Shown here piece by piece: positions 32,930 through 47,100 of a DNA stretch of 64,000 nt. Both the position numbers and the translations under genes were made by a program. The DNA comes from Pachyseris speciosa (Eukaryota; Cnidaria; Anthozoa; Scleractinia; Pachyseridae), in the NCBI GenBank assembly GCA_016490735.1, contig JAEMWC010000273.1, forward strand, positions 168,501 to 232,500, in the 5' to 3' direction. A model generated the notes under the pieces. It searched no databases. It was not told the origin of the DNA and saw only the letters and a list, made by a program, of their open reading frames with translations. Every line of letters begins with the position of its first letter. Positions within the stretch are counted from its first letter, which is position 1.

Positions 32930-33178
32930 TTTATTATCCGTAAGCTACAGCTGTACATAATTATTCTATCTAACATATTTTCTTCTTTATCACATATTTA
33001 TACAAAATAATCCAATTTCCACAATGCAATTCATTTGCACATCAGAATTGCAAGCAACAATATATTATCTGACAGTGCAAGTCAACAAATTCCTAACAAC
33101 ATAATTATTTGATCCCTTGACAAATTATTTGCTAGACAACAGGATATGCACAGAATGAAGAAGGTTGTTGCCATGTGT
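32930..33178 (-). other. importin alpha 3' untranslated region with a candidate poly(A) signal
   Basis: Downstream of the stop codon at 33179-33181. AATAAA on the minus strand lies at 32930-32935, followed by AT-rich DNA. The transcript end is therefore predicted a little below 32,930. No other clear signal was noticed closer to the stop. Confidence 0.4.
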
Positions 33179-36100
33179 TCAGAAGTGGAATCCTGTGACT
33201 GGTACTTGCTGAGGGGCTCCAAACTGAAAACCTTTGTTAGTAGCTTGAGGAGCAACTTCCTCATCAGATTCCTACAACAAATTGATGGCACACTGTAAGG
33301 AGCTACAAACAGTGCATCTCTTCTCACTGTTCTCTTTCTCACTAAGGTATGTTACTTTTGAAGGATGAAGGAAAACACCCCCAGTGAATTAAAACTCCCA
33401 TGGTCTTTAAAACATAGATGCTCCAAGATTTTAATTTTGTATGTGTACTCATGTGAGTGTTGAATTACTGCAAGACCGCCATACTGGAGTACTACTTTAA
33501 TGGATTTTCCCAGAACAGTGTTGAAAGCAAACAGTGCATAGTGGCTTCAAGTAATATCTTGGGGGAGATGAAATTGGATGTGTTGCAAGATGTAGAGTAT
33601 TCTCATGAATTGGTCTTAATCCTCTTACCCTTTCCCAGAAACAAAATAATTTCCAGGACTTTTCCAGGCCTCAGAAAGTTTGGAAAATCATACATTTGAA
33701 CTGCAGATTCAGAAATGAAGATGTGATGGCAATCACTCACATCTTCATTTCTTATTAATCTTGACTTCTTAATCTTCAGTTGAATGTATAATTTTCAAAT
33801 AACTGTACTCACAGTCATTTATTCATCACTCACAGGTTTATTGTGAACTAACAAAATGACCAGCTCCCAGGCTGTTATCACAGAGGTCATAGGTTCAACT
33901 CCTGTACAAGCTCGAAATTTTCAGGCTTTATTTTGAATTCACTACTGCTTTAGCCTCCTTCGCAGACGTCTTTGGGCTCGTCACACGTTCCTTGCCCACC
34001 TGAACTGCCACTTCCATTCGCCGGCGGTTAGCCTTTGTTTTGAAGAAACCAGTAACGAGCTGCATAAGAATAGAAATTGACACCCGATTCACGTGAATTG
34101 ATTGAAAATAATCCCGGGGTCGAAGTCCTACTTTCAAAAAATTGGAAAACAAACTATGATTGGCTAACCACCGCGAACAGAAGTGGCAGTTCAGTTCAGA
34201 AAGACGTTTGTGGGCAAGGAACATGTGACAAGCCCAAAGACGTCTGCGAAGGAGGCTACTACTGCTTAAGTAGTGTTCAAAGCTGCAATGATCACTCACA
34301 TCTTCACTTCACAGTAGCACTAAGATAAACGTACCTGATCTTCAGAGAAATATCTGTCAATTATTGCCAAGGCTCTATTATACACCTCAGTGTTTTCATG
34401 GGTTTGTAATTTTTCAATCTGATCTAAACCTGAGGGACAACAACAAAGGCACGATCAATTGTTGTTGTGCACATGCACTGGCTTTTGAAATCCAAACTTG
34501 AAAAGTTCAGGTGCAATTTTTCAAGTTGGAGAGCTACATTCATGACCGTCAACAGCAGTGTTTGAGCACTCAGAGTGAAAATGGTCATTCAGTCTCCTCA
34601 AGAGAACAAAGCAAAGGGAGTCAAAATGTATCAACGCATCTACAACGAGGAAAAGAATGTTTTCAAGGCTTGAATTCATGAGAAATTCCACATACACAGC
34701 AGTGTAACTGGTGTGGTAATTGATCAAAGTGTATTAGCTGGTGAAGTTAATAATGCAGCGATTCCATCTTTGTGATTCATTTGTAGTCGCTAGAATGTCA
34801 GAGATCATCACGTCATCGTTTGCTGATAAACATTTAATATTGTTGCTTTAAAATTTGTATTTAGTGTAGTTTTTTGAAGAAAAACCTGTATTTATAGTTG
34901 AGAGGCACTGCACTCGTTGTGTTTTATACTTGGGTCACAAATCAACCAGACGGTGAGTACTAAAAACACGGCATAATGTGTTCTCTGTTTACCGTCATTT
35001 GACTTCAAGGTCGTCACTCACAAATAAATTTGCTCTCTTTGAGCTTTAAAAGGGCATGTTAAGATCAGCAATATGTTGAGGTATGTTGGAGAGAAAAAAT
35101 TATTTATGTGAGAGGTGAGCACTTGTTCAACCGCGACAGTGTTTCCAGTCACACTTCACTGAACTCAACTGTCAGTAATTTGAATAAATAATTTTTTTGC
35201 TTCTTTTACAAATGTACATCACTTGGATTCCAAATATTTGTTTACAGATAACTGTACATTCTATTAGCCTCATAAAGGCTTCTTTAATGTAGACTTTTCA
35301 AGAAAAACAAGATATCAATGCTGTTTATTTCAAACCATGACAGTGTCCCTTTAAGATGAGAGGGTGCCACTGGTGTTAGTGCCAACCACTTACAATAAAT
35401 ATTTTGAAATTATTTTGTACAACACACCTAAAGAATCAAAATCAAGTCTTATTTCATAGTTCATTCATGAACAGACTTACCTTCGTACTCTTCCATTTGT
35501 TTGCAGACCTTTTCCATCAGGCTGTTTATCTTGCTGATACTCTGTTGATTTAAAAGTAAACATTTTAAGGATATTACAATTTGCCAATGTGTACATTCTG
35601 AATGTATAATAAAAGATATTCACAGTTGTAACTAAATCACCAAGTGCAAGAATCCAGACAACACAAGTTGGTGTTCCTCCTTGAACAAACCTCTTAAATG
35701 TACGATATTCATTCTAGGTCATTAACAATGCTTCTTTCTTACCAGCATTGTGACAAACAATAGTGAACTAGAAATCTGAAATAAGCAATGCCCAGTGCTC
35801 CAACTTACTGAAAGAATATGGTTAAATCCATCCAAGAGAACAAGAACAGTCTACAAAACAAATCACACCTAGTGTTCAATGATTTATACTACCCGCAATT
35901 TAACTGCAATTACTAATTAACATCTACGAAAACTAAGGTTATAACTACTAGCAGTGCATTAGCTAGTTATAGCTAGCTAGTGATGTCTCTGGGCCAGAAA
36001 CCAGAATCTTGTGCTAGTAGTGCATCACAGGATTGTCAACCCTCCACATAAAGTTTAAGTGGAATCTTGCTGGATAAACTTTTTGTCCATTTGCTACTGT

Positions 36101-39100
36101 ACCCAATGTTTCAACCGAGACAGGGAAATAAGGAAAAAGAAAATTCATGGGTTCAAAGTACAAGTTTGAATTCCTTGCAAATGGGGTTGACTGGTTACAA
36201 CAAATTAGCCCTGGTTTTGCCATTTATAGTAGGTGAGAAGATAGTATGTTATATTCCAACATGACATTTCAAATGATCAGCTTTCAGAAAGGGTCATAGG
36301 ATCACTGCTTGCTATCACTGCTGACTTACATATTTCTCACATAGCCAATCAGAGGATGCCATTCGTGATAGAATGCTAGTAGATTTATACTAAGAAAGGA
36401 TAATACACTTTGAAGAGGGAGGTTGCATAGCTTTGAAAGAACAACATCAAGGAAGTGAAGTGACAATGGATGGAAACGTAGTTGTAAGAGTTATGACAGT
36501 GACAAGAAAATGATAGAGAAGAACATCTACTCAAGACAAAGGAGAATCAAATTCTGACAAGGAAAATTCTAACTAATGGAAATAGAGTCATGATCCACAC
36601 AGTGGAAATGCCTATCACCCTTCATAGTGCCTTAATTAGCAATGAGAAACCAGAAACAGTCACACTTCAAAAATCACCTTGGTATCCTTGGCTTCCAAAA
36701 GCTTGCACATGGGTTCAATGGCACCACAGTCAACAAGAAAATTGACCTACAAAACAGTGCAAGCAATTAACACAACGTTGGGAGAAATTCTTGCAGAGAA
36801 TGATGATTTTACTGATTTACAGAAAATGAATTAAAACACTACTCTTTTGTGTGACACTAATTAATACAGTGTGCCTATAAACAATTCATATTAATCATAA
36901 TACACAACTACAACAGATAGCACAGCAATAGAGGGTTTTCAAGTGACATCATAAAAAACTAAAATTCAAAGGTAAACAGACTTTTGCATTTTATCTTCAT
37001 CACGTAAAAGACACTTTAGAAATGTATCTGCTTGCATGTGTTCAGCTCAGTAGCTTGCTTTGTTTTGAAAATAGAGCAGTTTGAATTTTAGAGTTTTTCA
37101 CAGTGCATGACATAAAGATGTCTGCTCACAAGCATGTCACTTACATGAAAACATCGATTCACTGTGTGTTTGAGGTTTGAAAAGCCAACATGGTAAGAAA
37201 AGCGTCTATGAGAATGTTTGAAAGCTCAACAGAGAGAACAAAGCCTTGAGATAGCTAAAGTAAGAAACATATGTTTTAACTTGCTTCTGGCTGCTACCTT
37301 GGTGTTCCTCAGAGGGATGACAAAATGGTGTTTGCATACAAAACACTATAATTTTGAATGGCACATTTTGCCGAATAACTGAACTATGGGATATCCCACG
37401 GCTCCGAGACTTTGGCATGTTGTTTATTTATCACTCTTCTATAATATCATTATTGAATGGTTGATGATTTTATTTTGTTACTTGTGTGACTGAAAATGAT
37501 CTATTGAAAAAAAAAATAGAATTTACACAATTAAGTTATTTGTAAACTGTACAGTAAGTATAAACGTTGTTGTTGCTGTTCACATATTTTCAACAGAAAT
37601 AAGGCACAATACATTGCTGGACAAAGAAAACAGATTTGATATGTAAGGGACGGTTCATTATTTATGGGGATGATCGGGTCGGATAAAAAGTGACCGGGTC
37701 ATGAAAAATTGTCCCTAAAACGACGGGCTATGAGTATTTTAAAAAGCAGAATGACCAGGTTCTTAAAAAAAATTCCTTTAATGATAACAATAAGACACTT
37801 CGTCACTTCAAAGTATTGATTCCTGCTAAATAATTATACTTGTACTACTGCTACCTACATGAAACAAACTTTTTAATATTATAAACGTGATATTTATATA
37901 ACGAACCATACATTCCAAATCATGAATTCTGAACAAAAACGATGTTTGCTTACTTTTCTGACTCTAAAATTTAACTTGGTAGTAAACTGAGGAATAGATA
38001 CCTTAATTTAAACGTGAATGTCCAAGCTTCAGCGTTATAATAAAGCTGATATAATTATATAATCTTTACATGTTTGTACAAATACAAAAGTATCGAACCG
38101 ACTTACTGAGAAAACGCACTTGGCACATTAACTAGACACTAGTCTTTGCATTCCTGGTAGTTTTTAACATTAACTAATGTCATAGCAGTTGTGAAAAAAA
38201 TAAACTGTAAGTAACATTAATTTTTTTCAGAATCATCGCAGTCATTATCCTCTGATGAAGAATCTGAACATATCCTTTGAATTTTTTTTTTATTTTGTCT
38301 TCCATCGGTTGCAGTTTTCCTAGATACGTGCACTTTCAAACTTGAGAGTGAAAAAATCATTCTTGTACAGAAACAAGAGAGCATTGTAGGGGAAGGGAGG
38401 CTTAAGTGTGGCATTAAGGGAAGGTAAATTAGCTTCCCCAACTTCCAATGCCCTCTTCAACTTGATATCGCCTCCATCATTTACATCTGCAACTTCCATC
38501 ATGACCTCTTTGCTGCAACAGAGCTTGCTGAGTACATCTTGCCTTCTTTCTTTTTGTGCTGTGATTTTCCTGTTCTTGGCTTTTTCAGCATTATCACGGG
38601 CACATTTACGTTTCCGTCTACTTTCTGCACTGGCAAGGCTGCACTTGTGCCTTTTTGCAAGTTGTTCATGAGTTTGTTGGATGTCTTCTGACAGCTTCTA
38701 ATTGGCTTTTGAGGCCAATAGTGGCTGATAATGTTTCCTGAATGTAAGCAAACTGCTCCTTGGCCCACGATTTTAGCTTTGTAGACAATGGCTCAAACAG
38801 CTCTTCTTTCTGCTGCTGTAACTTTGCCTCGATTTCTTCTGCTTGTTTGATTCTTTGCTCAACTTCTTTCTTGGCAGACACACACGTTGAGACATCCTGC
38901 GGCCTGGAAGGAACTGGCAATGACCTCACTCGAGGAATGTAATTTTTCTCCAACAGGTCGGTTATTCTTGTCACTGAAGCCGTCAAACTGTCCAGCAGCT
39001 GTTTCCTCTCCCATCTGTCTCTCCTTTCTTTAATCCAGTAGCTTTCTGATTGGGCCAGCAGATGTGGCTGGGCTGACTCATACACTTGTGGAAAAATACT

Positions 39101-41080
39101 GTTGAAAAAATGCTGCTGGGAAATCTTGGCTGGGAAATCATGAATCTCTTCCACGGCACTTCTGGGTCTGATGGTTCTTCAGGGAACTCTGCAGTTAATT
39201 TACCGCTTTGAAATTTAGGTTTTGCCTGCAGTGATTTCCTTGGCTTTCCCAGAAGAGTATGACTTGATTGAGAAGACTGAGGAGAAGTAGTTGGTTGGCA
39301 AAGCTTCTCAAAGTTCAAAGACAGCTTTTGCTTTTGTCCCGGCAACACAACACTGACACTTTGCTCTAGTTCTTCCTCCGATAGCGAGATTTGTATCAAA
39401 GTGACAAAGGGATTTGTCATTGTGGCATGGAGAGGAAAGATACAATCATCAACATTCATTTACGGCTGCATTTAGGCAAGAGCATATTGTAGCTAAAGTT
39501 CTGGCACTGAGGTATAAAAACATTTTGTAAATACGTCAAGTTTTGCATCAAACCATGAAGGCCATGTAAAATTCACGAACATTGTTTGGTTCCATTGATG
39601 AGTTGAATTCTACAGCTTCACAGACTAGCATAATTTCATCAAGTGTGTCACAAAAGTAATCTCTATCATGGCATTTTGTACTTTTCAATTGCTGTTTCCT
39701 ACGTAACCAAAATCTTTTTTGAAGACATTCATGTACTGTTGCATCAGTGTGAATTAACTATTGCCAGAAACAGTTTATTAACAAGTCTACACAATGTGTT
39801 TATGAAACAACTTTCATAGCACTACCATGTCATGATTTATGTCAACTTTAGTATTATTTCCATCGACCAGGCTTTGAAAAATTTTAAACCGGTCATCCCC
39901 ATAAATAATGAACTGTCCCTAAGTAGTATATGAAATGTTCCATACCTGATCAGCTGTGCTGCCTGAAGTAAAATTTGTTACTGCCCACACGGCTTCCTTC
40001 TGGCTCTTAAAGTCTGCCCGAGCTCCACCCTGAAGAGTGAAGGCCATTGTAAATTTAGTTTTTATTTATAAAACCTATCTGACTCACACATAAATAGATT
40101 ACATGAATTAACAAATATTCTCTGAAATTGTACACAATTAACCACTGGATTATAATGTAGAATCGTAAATAATTGTTCCTGCACTTAAGAAATTAAATGA
40201 AAAAATTAGACTGATCACCTTCAGAACATTTATAATCAAAGGCACCAAGCCAGCATTGATCACAGCCTGTAAAAATAAAAATAAAAAAATAATAAAAAAA
40301 CAATTACCACGAATAACATTTGGCTATGTATGGATCTAAATGGTGCCACTGAGTTCAAAAACTAGTTACTGATCCAAATTGCACCAGTGCAAATCTACAT
40401 TTGCCATAAATCTCAAAAATCTGGCAAAGTGTGTACATATACATGTATATCCAACCGGAGTACTAATTAAAAGCACCTGACCTGCACATTATAATTCATT
40501 ATTATTATTATTGAGAGCCTGTGCAACCTATGCCTCCTGATTAGACAATTTTCTGTGTAGTGGTTTAATGCTTGGACTTTTATATACTATAGCTATTTAG
40601 ACTTGTAAGGTACCATACATTTTATACTTGAATTAGTGGAGATTTAGATTTTGCATTTATTTTATTAGGAGCTGTATATAATAAAACTGCTGTTGAAGTA
40701 TCTTTGTAAATAGCACTCTATAAGTCATAAATTATTAAAATTCTTTGAAAATTTTTCTAAAATTTAGCCCATTTCATGCACAGATGTCTAAGTTAGCGAC
40801 TTTATTGAACTTTTGTACCTGGATTTGTTCCTTAGGGCCTGCTGTAACATTGGATATTGCCCATGTTGCCTCCTGACAATGAAAGAAACAAACTCTTTTG
40901 AGGTCCACTATTGAGTTCACTAAACATACTGTTCTCATAACTTGAAAAAAAGGAAAATGGGGGCAAAGCACAAGTTAACAATTAAATTACTTTGCTTTTA
41001 AAAAGCTGTTACACTCATTTATTCTACTTTAACAATACATACTGCAAACAAACAAAAGTTTTTTCCTTATTTTGTATAAC

Positions 41081-41113
<33 letters not shown>

Positions 41114-44100
41114 AAACAATAATTACCTTGACAATACTGGCTTTACTGTGTGTAAGAAGATTCTTGAAGTAAAACAGTGCATTGCACTGTATTACCAGCT
41201 TGAATGAAAACAAATATTCAGGCTTAAGACATCCCTGCATTCTAAAATTAATTTGCTATAACTGTGGCCAGACTTATAAATCCTAGATGTACCTATAAAT
41301 AAAGTAAGATTGGAACACCACATATAATAACATAAAAATACTACAAAGAGTCTGTGATGTCCAGCCTGTTGTAAGTACATCACAATCACTAGTCCAACTA
41401 CACCTGCTTGACATCCTTGTATGGGATATCAGTGTACAACATGGTTTAATACCTCCCTGGTCTACCCCCTCCCCCAATCCCTTTGAGGTAATTCTCGTGA
41501 AGGCTATGAGTAATACAAGCCAATTATAGTGTTCAGCACACTTTTCTGGGACAAGGTGTTAAGGTAAAAATCAGAGAATTTGGACTGGATTAAGGCAACA
41601 TTTAACAACAAAGTAATCAGTGGTAAGAAGAATTTAGCTTAGCAAAAGAACTGGTACAGAGAAGTAAAGTGTGTATTGGACTGTGATATATTGGACAGGG
41701 TAGAGTCTTGTGTGTTTGGTCTGTCTGGAAAGAAGTTAAGTCAGACCCAGCAGCACATGCTCAGCCTACCGTATTTATTTGACTATAAGCCGAGCGATTT
41801 TTCCATTAAATTAAACCACCGTGAGTAAATTTTTTACTAGAGAAGGGGGTTCGGCTTATAGCCGATAACTTTCCGGGGAAAAAAAGTTCAAAAACCCAAA
41901 GACAACATTAAAAATGAGAGCCAAAAACAAGTTTTCTGTTTTATCATTGACTTTTGTATGTGTGGTGGCTCGTAAAGGAGCCATTTGCCAGTTTTTGCTT
42001 CAAGGAAACTGTCATTAGTCGTCGTTGACATCGCACTTAACCTGTTTGTTGCTTCACATACCCTACTATAAGCTTGTTATCTCCACGGAAGTTGCCACAT
42101 TTCCTGTGAATTAATTGGGTCTATTTTGTGATGTTATTTGTGGAAGAAATTCTTCAATAAACTTGAGCAAAACCATCCTGTTTCTGCTTTTGGGATCAAG
42201 CGTGACTCAAAGCACGATGCTGGCTTGGTAACCTCTCTCTGACCTAGCCTGCCAGGTCATACAAGATGGTGCGTCGTATACAACTTCGATCTTTTGTGTT
42301 TGGGAAGTGTTTTGAGTTTTTTGGCATAAAAAGGTTCCAAACATTTCCTAGAAGTTACAAGGTTCATTAAAAGTCCTTTATGGTGAAGGTATGGCATTGA
42401 AGTTTTTAGATTTTCAACATAATTCTCGCTAAATGTGGCACACGATCGATGCGGTTTTTTTTTCTCCACGGAACTTCAGTATTTGATTTTCGAGTCTCGG
42501 CTTATAGCCAAGAGTTTTCTGGGTTTTTTTGGTGAACATCTGGTCACTACTCCACTTGCTAAGTTTAGGGTCTCGGCTTATAGCCGGGATCGGCTTATAG
42601 ACAAATACGGTATATAATAATCATGATATTTACCCAGGAAGCTCCACTCACCAAAGTGGTTTTCAGGGAGGTCCTTCGTCCAGATTGAATTGGAATTTGG
42701 TAAATAAATGTTAATTTTTGAGGAGAGGTGAAAACTGGAGTACCTGGAGAATAAACTCCCAGAGCAGAGTAGAGAACCAACAACAAACTCAACCCTGATG
42801 ATGCTGAGTCTGGGCATTGAACCCAGGCCACATTGGTGGAAGGCATTAAGTAGCCTAACTACTACACCAACCCTGCTCCCCACTAAATACGTTAAAATAC
42901 TACTCAGGATACCATCCCAGAAAAAAATTATGGAGAAAAAAATATCTTTCTATTATGGAGGAACCCAAAGGTTTCCTAACAAATATCTATGGAGTATTAA
43001 AAGTATGCAATGACTATACCCTTGGTCTTAAAGTTGATCATGACTTATAGAAAGGCAATTCTTCATGATTGGGTTGTTTTGTAAAGAAAACCAAAATCAC
43101 TTTGTACATTTCTGACATACTAAAGGAATCTTGAGATCAGAACTCAAACAGGCAGCAAAAATTTATTTTAGTATATACCACACAAGTGAATTCAGTGCTT
43201 TTCGCATGCTCTGATTGGCTAACTTGGAAGTGATTAGCAAGTACTATTCACCTCCAAGCAGCCAGCGCACAAGATTTTACAATTTCTGACCGCTGGTTGG
43301 TATATTGTCACACATATAGTAATGTTCTGGTTCGCTAATTATTCAGCTTGTGTAGTATATACTAAAACACTTACTCACCTCAGGGTCAGTGAAAGTGGTG
43401 GATATTTACCAAGCCACGAAGTGGCGAGATAAATATCCACCACTATTCACCTCCACTTTGGTGAATAATTGATAAGTACAAATATACAACTCCTTGTACT
43501 CCAAAATTAAATCTGTAGATATGTGAAATACACTATCATTTTTCTCATAAAATAAATACTGTCGAAAATGTCCCAGCTTACTTGTGTCTGTTCATCAGTG
43601 CCTGTGACAATGTTTCCAACAGCTCGCAGTGTGGGTGTCTAAAAAAGCAACATGCAGTTTAAGAAAGAACTAACTTTAGACTGAGTTTCAAATGTCTTGA
43701 TAAAAGCAGACAAGTTAATATTTTTAAAAAATGGACAACCACTTTGAGTTTAAAACAAGACATGTTTCGATCGTTCAAAGATCATCATCAGTTGTGAAAT
43801 AGTTTACAGTTGTGATTGGAATTTATACTACCATTGACGCATACATTTTTTAAAAAATTAACGGGCAATACTTAAATGCACGAGACCTGGGACAATACAT
43901 TTTATGAAATCAGATGTAAATAGAGAGACTAAGTATAAACTTAACAACAAAATAATTACAGCTATTGCACAAAATTGTCATAGTAAGTAAAACTAAATAA
44001 CAAAAGGACTAACGCAATGGGAAACCACGTCAGAAAGAAAGAGTCAGCTCGACATGTTTAAGCTGCTTGTTTAACATGGGATTTTCCCAGCAGATATGAG

Positions 44101-47100
44101 CGGCTTGACTTCTTCTTCAAACGTATTTTGAAGTACAGTACCACTCAAATGTAAGTTACCACCGTCTCGCGAAAAACGAGACTCGTATCGCGAGAAACGA
44201 GACTCGTATCGCGAGAAACGAGACTCGTCTCGCAGGAAACGAGAACTGTCTCGCTTCTCACGAGTACACTGCAAGTACTGCTTCTGTATTAAAGGTTGCT
44301 CAAAGGAAGGATTGTCGTGTGTGGAGAAAATCTTTGAGCAGACATGTGTCGTATCGTTGATATTTCCTTGAGATAAGCATCGGAGATGTGCGACTGGAGT
44401 TCGATATTTTTTAGCGCTCAGTGGGCAATTTTTGTTTTACATGTATTGATCGACTTGATCGGCATTTGTTTTCTGTGCGTCTGAGTTAAAGATGAAACTT
44501 CACACTGGATATCTACATCGGCGCCACCACGCTCATGTATAGATTGAAGCCTCGATTAATTAATAATTATTTGGATCATGTAGTCACATGCGAAGCCACG
44601 CTTTGAACATGTAATCTGTGATAACTTTTTATTCAAAAAGTGAAGCCACAACGCTTCTGAACGTGAAGCCTCGATTGACTTTGTATTTGGTTCTAGTATT
44701 CACATGCGAAGCCACGCTTCGAACAGGTAATCTGCGATAACTTTTTATTCACAAAGTGAAGCCACAACGCTTTTGAACGCGAAGCCTCGATTGACTTTGT
44801 ATTTGGTTCTAGTATTCACATGCGAAGTCACGCTTCGAACACGTAATCTACGTTAACTGTTTATTCACAAAGTGAAGCCGCAAGGCTTTTGAGCATGAAG
44901 CCTCGATTGACTTTCTATTTGATTTACCTATTCACATGAGAAGCCACGCTTCGAACACGTAATCTACGTTAACTTTTTATTTGCTAAGTGAAGCCGCAAC
45001 GCTTTTGAACATGAAGCCTCGATTGACTTTGTATTTGGTTCTAGCATTCACAAGCGAAGCCACACTTCGAACACGTTACTCTAAGTTAACTCTTATATTC
45101 ACAGAGTGAAGCCACAACGCTTTTGAACACGAAACCTTGATTGACCTTGTATTTGGTATTCACATGCGAAGTCACGCTTCAAACACATAATCTATGATAA
45201 CTTTTTATTCGCTAAGTGAAGCCGCACGTTTTTGAACATGAAGCCTCGATTGACTTTGAATTTGGTTCTAGCATTCACAAGCAAAGCCACGCTTCGAACA
45301 CGTAATCTAAGTTAACTGTTTATTCACAAAGTGAAGCCACAACGCTTTTGAACACGAAGCCTCGAATTGACTTTGTATTTGGTCCTAAACCTGCCAACTA
45401 AAACTACTCTTGAAACGGCACGAAAGCTCACCGGTATGCCGTGAAATTTCAAAGATCTTTTGTGTCCTCGGCACATGCCAAAAGCAAACTTTACCCTGTC
45501 AAAAATTGAATGAATGTAAACGGCGCATCGCAAGAACTTCGACAAAACTCTCTTTCTCTAAATATGGACCATTTTAGTGTTTGAATCATCCAATTCTGCC
45601 AAATAGAACCAGAGATATTGAATACTTTACAAAGCTCGCCGGCATGCCGTGAAATTTCAAAGAGTTTGCGAGCTGAGAGCAAACTTTTCCCTGTCAAAAA
45701 TTAAATGAATTTTAATAGCACATCGTAAGAACTTCGATGAAACACTTTTTCTGTAAATTTGGACTATTTCAGCGTTTGAATCATCCAATTGTGCCAAATA
45801 GAACCAGAGATATCAAATACTTTTCAAAGCTCGCCGGCTTGCCATGAAATTTCAAAGAGCTTTCTCGATTGTCTCGCCAGCGCGTGCAGAGGGCAAACTT
45901 TTCCCAGTCAATAATTAAATGAATGTTAACAGCGCATCGTAAGAACTTCGACAAAACACTTTTTCTGTAAATTTGGACTATTTCAGCGTTTAAATCATCC
46001 AATTGTGCCAAATAGAACCAGAGATATCGAATACTTTTCAAAGCTCGCCGGCTTGCCGTGAAATTTCAAAGAGCTTTCTGTCTTGCCAGTGCGAGCCGAG
46101 AGCAAACTTTTCCCTGTCAAAAATCAAATGAATTTTAAGACTCTTTTAACGGCGCATCGCAAGAACTTCGATAAAACACTTTTTCTGTAAATTTGGACTA
46201 TTTCAGCATTTGAATCATCCAATTCTGCAAAATAGAACCAGAGATATCGAATACTTTTCAAAGCTCGCCGGCATGCCGTGAAATTTCAAAGAGCTTTCTG
46301 TCTTGCCAGTGCGAGCCGAGAGCAAACTTTTCCCTGTCAAAAATCAAATGAATTTTAAGACTCTTTTAACGGCGCATCGCAAGAACTTCGATAAAACACT
46401 TTTTCTGTAAATTTGGACTATTTCAGCGTTTGAATCATCCAATTCTGCCAAATAGAACCAGAGATATCGAATACTTTTCAAAGCTCGCCGGCATGCCGTG
46501 AAATTTCAAAGAGCTTTCTGTCTTGCCAGTGCGAGCCAAGAGCAAACTTTTCCCTGTCAAAAATTAAATGAATTTTAAGACTCTTTTAACGGCGCATCGC
46601 AAGAACTTCGATAAAACACTTTTTCTGTAAATTTGGACTATTTCAGCGTTTGAATCATCCAATTCTGCCAAATAGAACCAGAGATATCGAATACTTTTCA
46701 AAGCTCGCCGGCATGCCGTGAAATTTCAAAGAGCTTTCTGTCTTGCCAGTGCGAGCCAAGAGCAAACTTTTCCCTGTCAAAAATTAAATGAATTTTAAGA
46801 CTCTTTTAACGGCGCATCGCAAGAACTTCGATAAAACACTTTTTCTGTAAATTTGGACTATTTCAGCGTTTGAATCATCCAATTCTGCCAAATAGAACCA
46901 GAGATATCGAATACTTTTCAAAGCTCGCCGGCATGCCGTGAAATTTCAAAACGCTTTCTGTCTTGCCAGTGCGAGCCAAGAGCAAACTTTTCCCTGTCAA
47001 AAATTAAATGAATTTTAAGACTCTTTTAACGGCGCATCGCAAGAACTTCGATAAAACACTTTTTCTGTAAATTTGGACTATTTCAGCGTTTGAATCATCC

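Noticed and set aside
38217..38441. Separate short gene at the left edge of the TIR transposon
   Set aside because: The frame is Lys/Asp-rich low-complexity sequence and probably belongs to the decayed 3' end of the transposon ORF.
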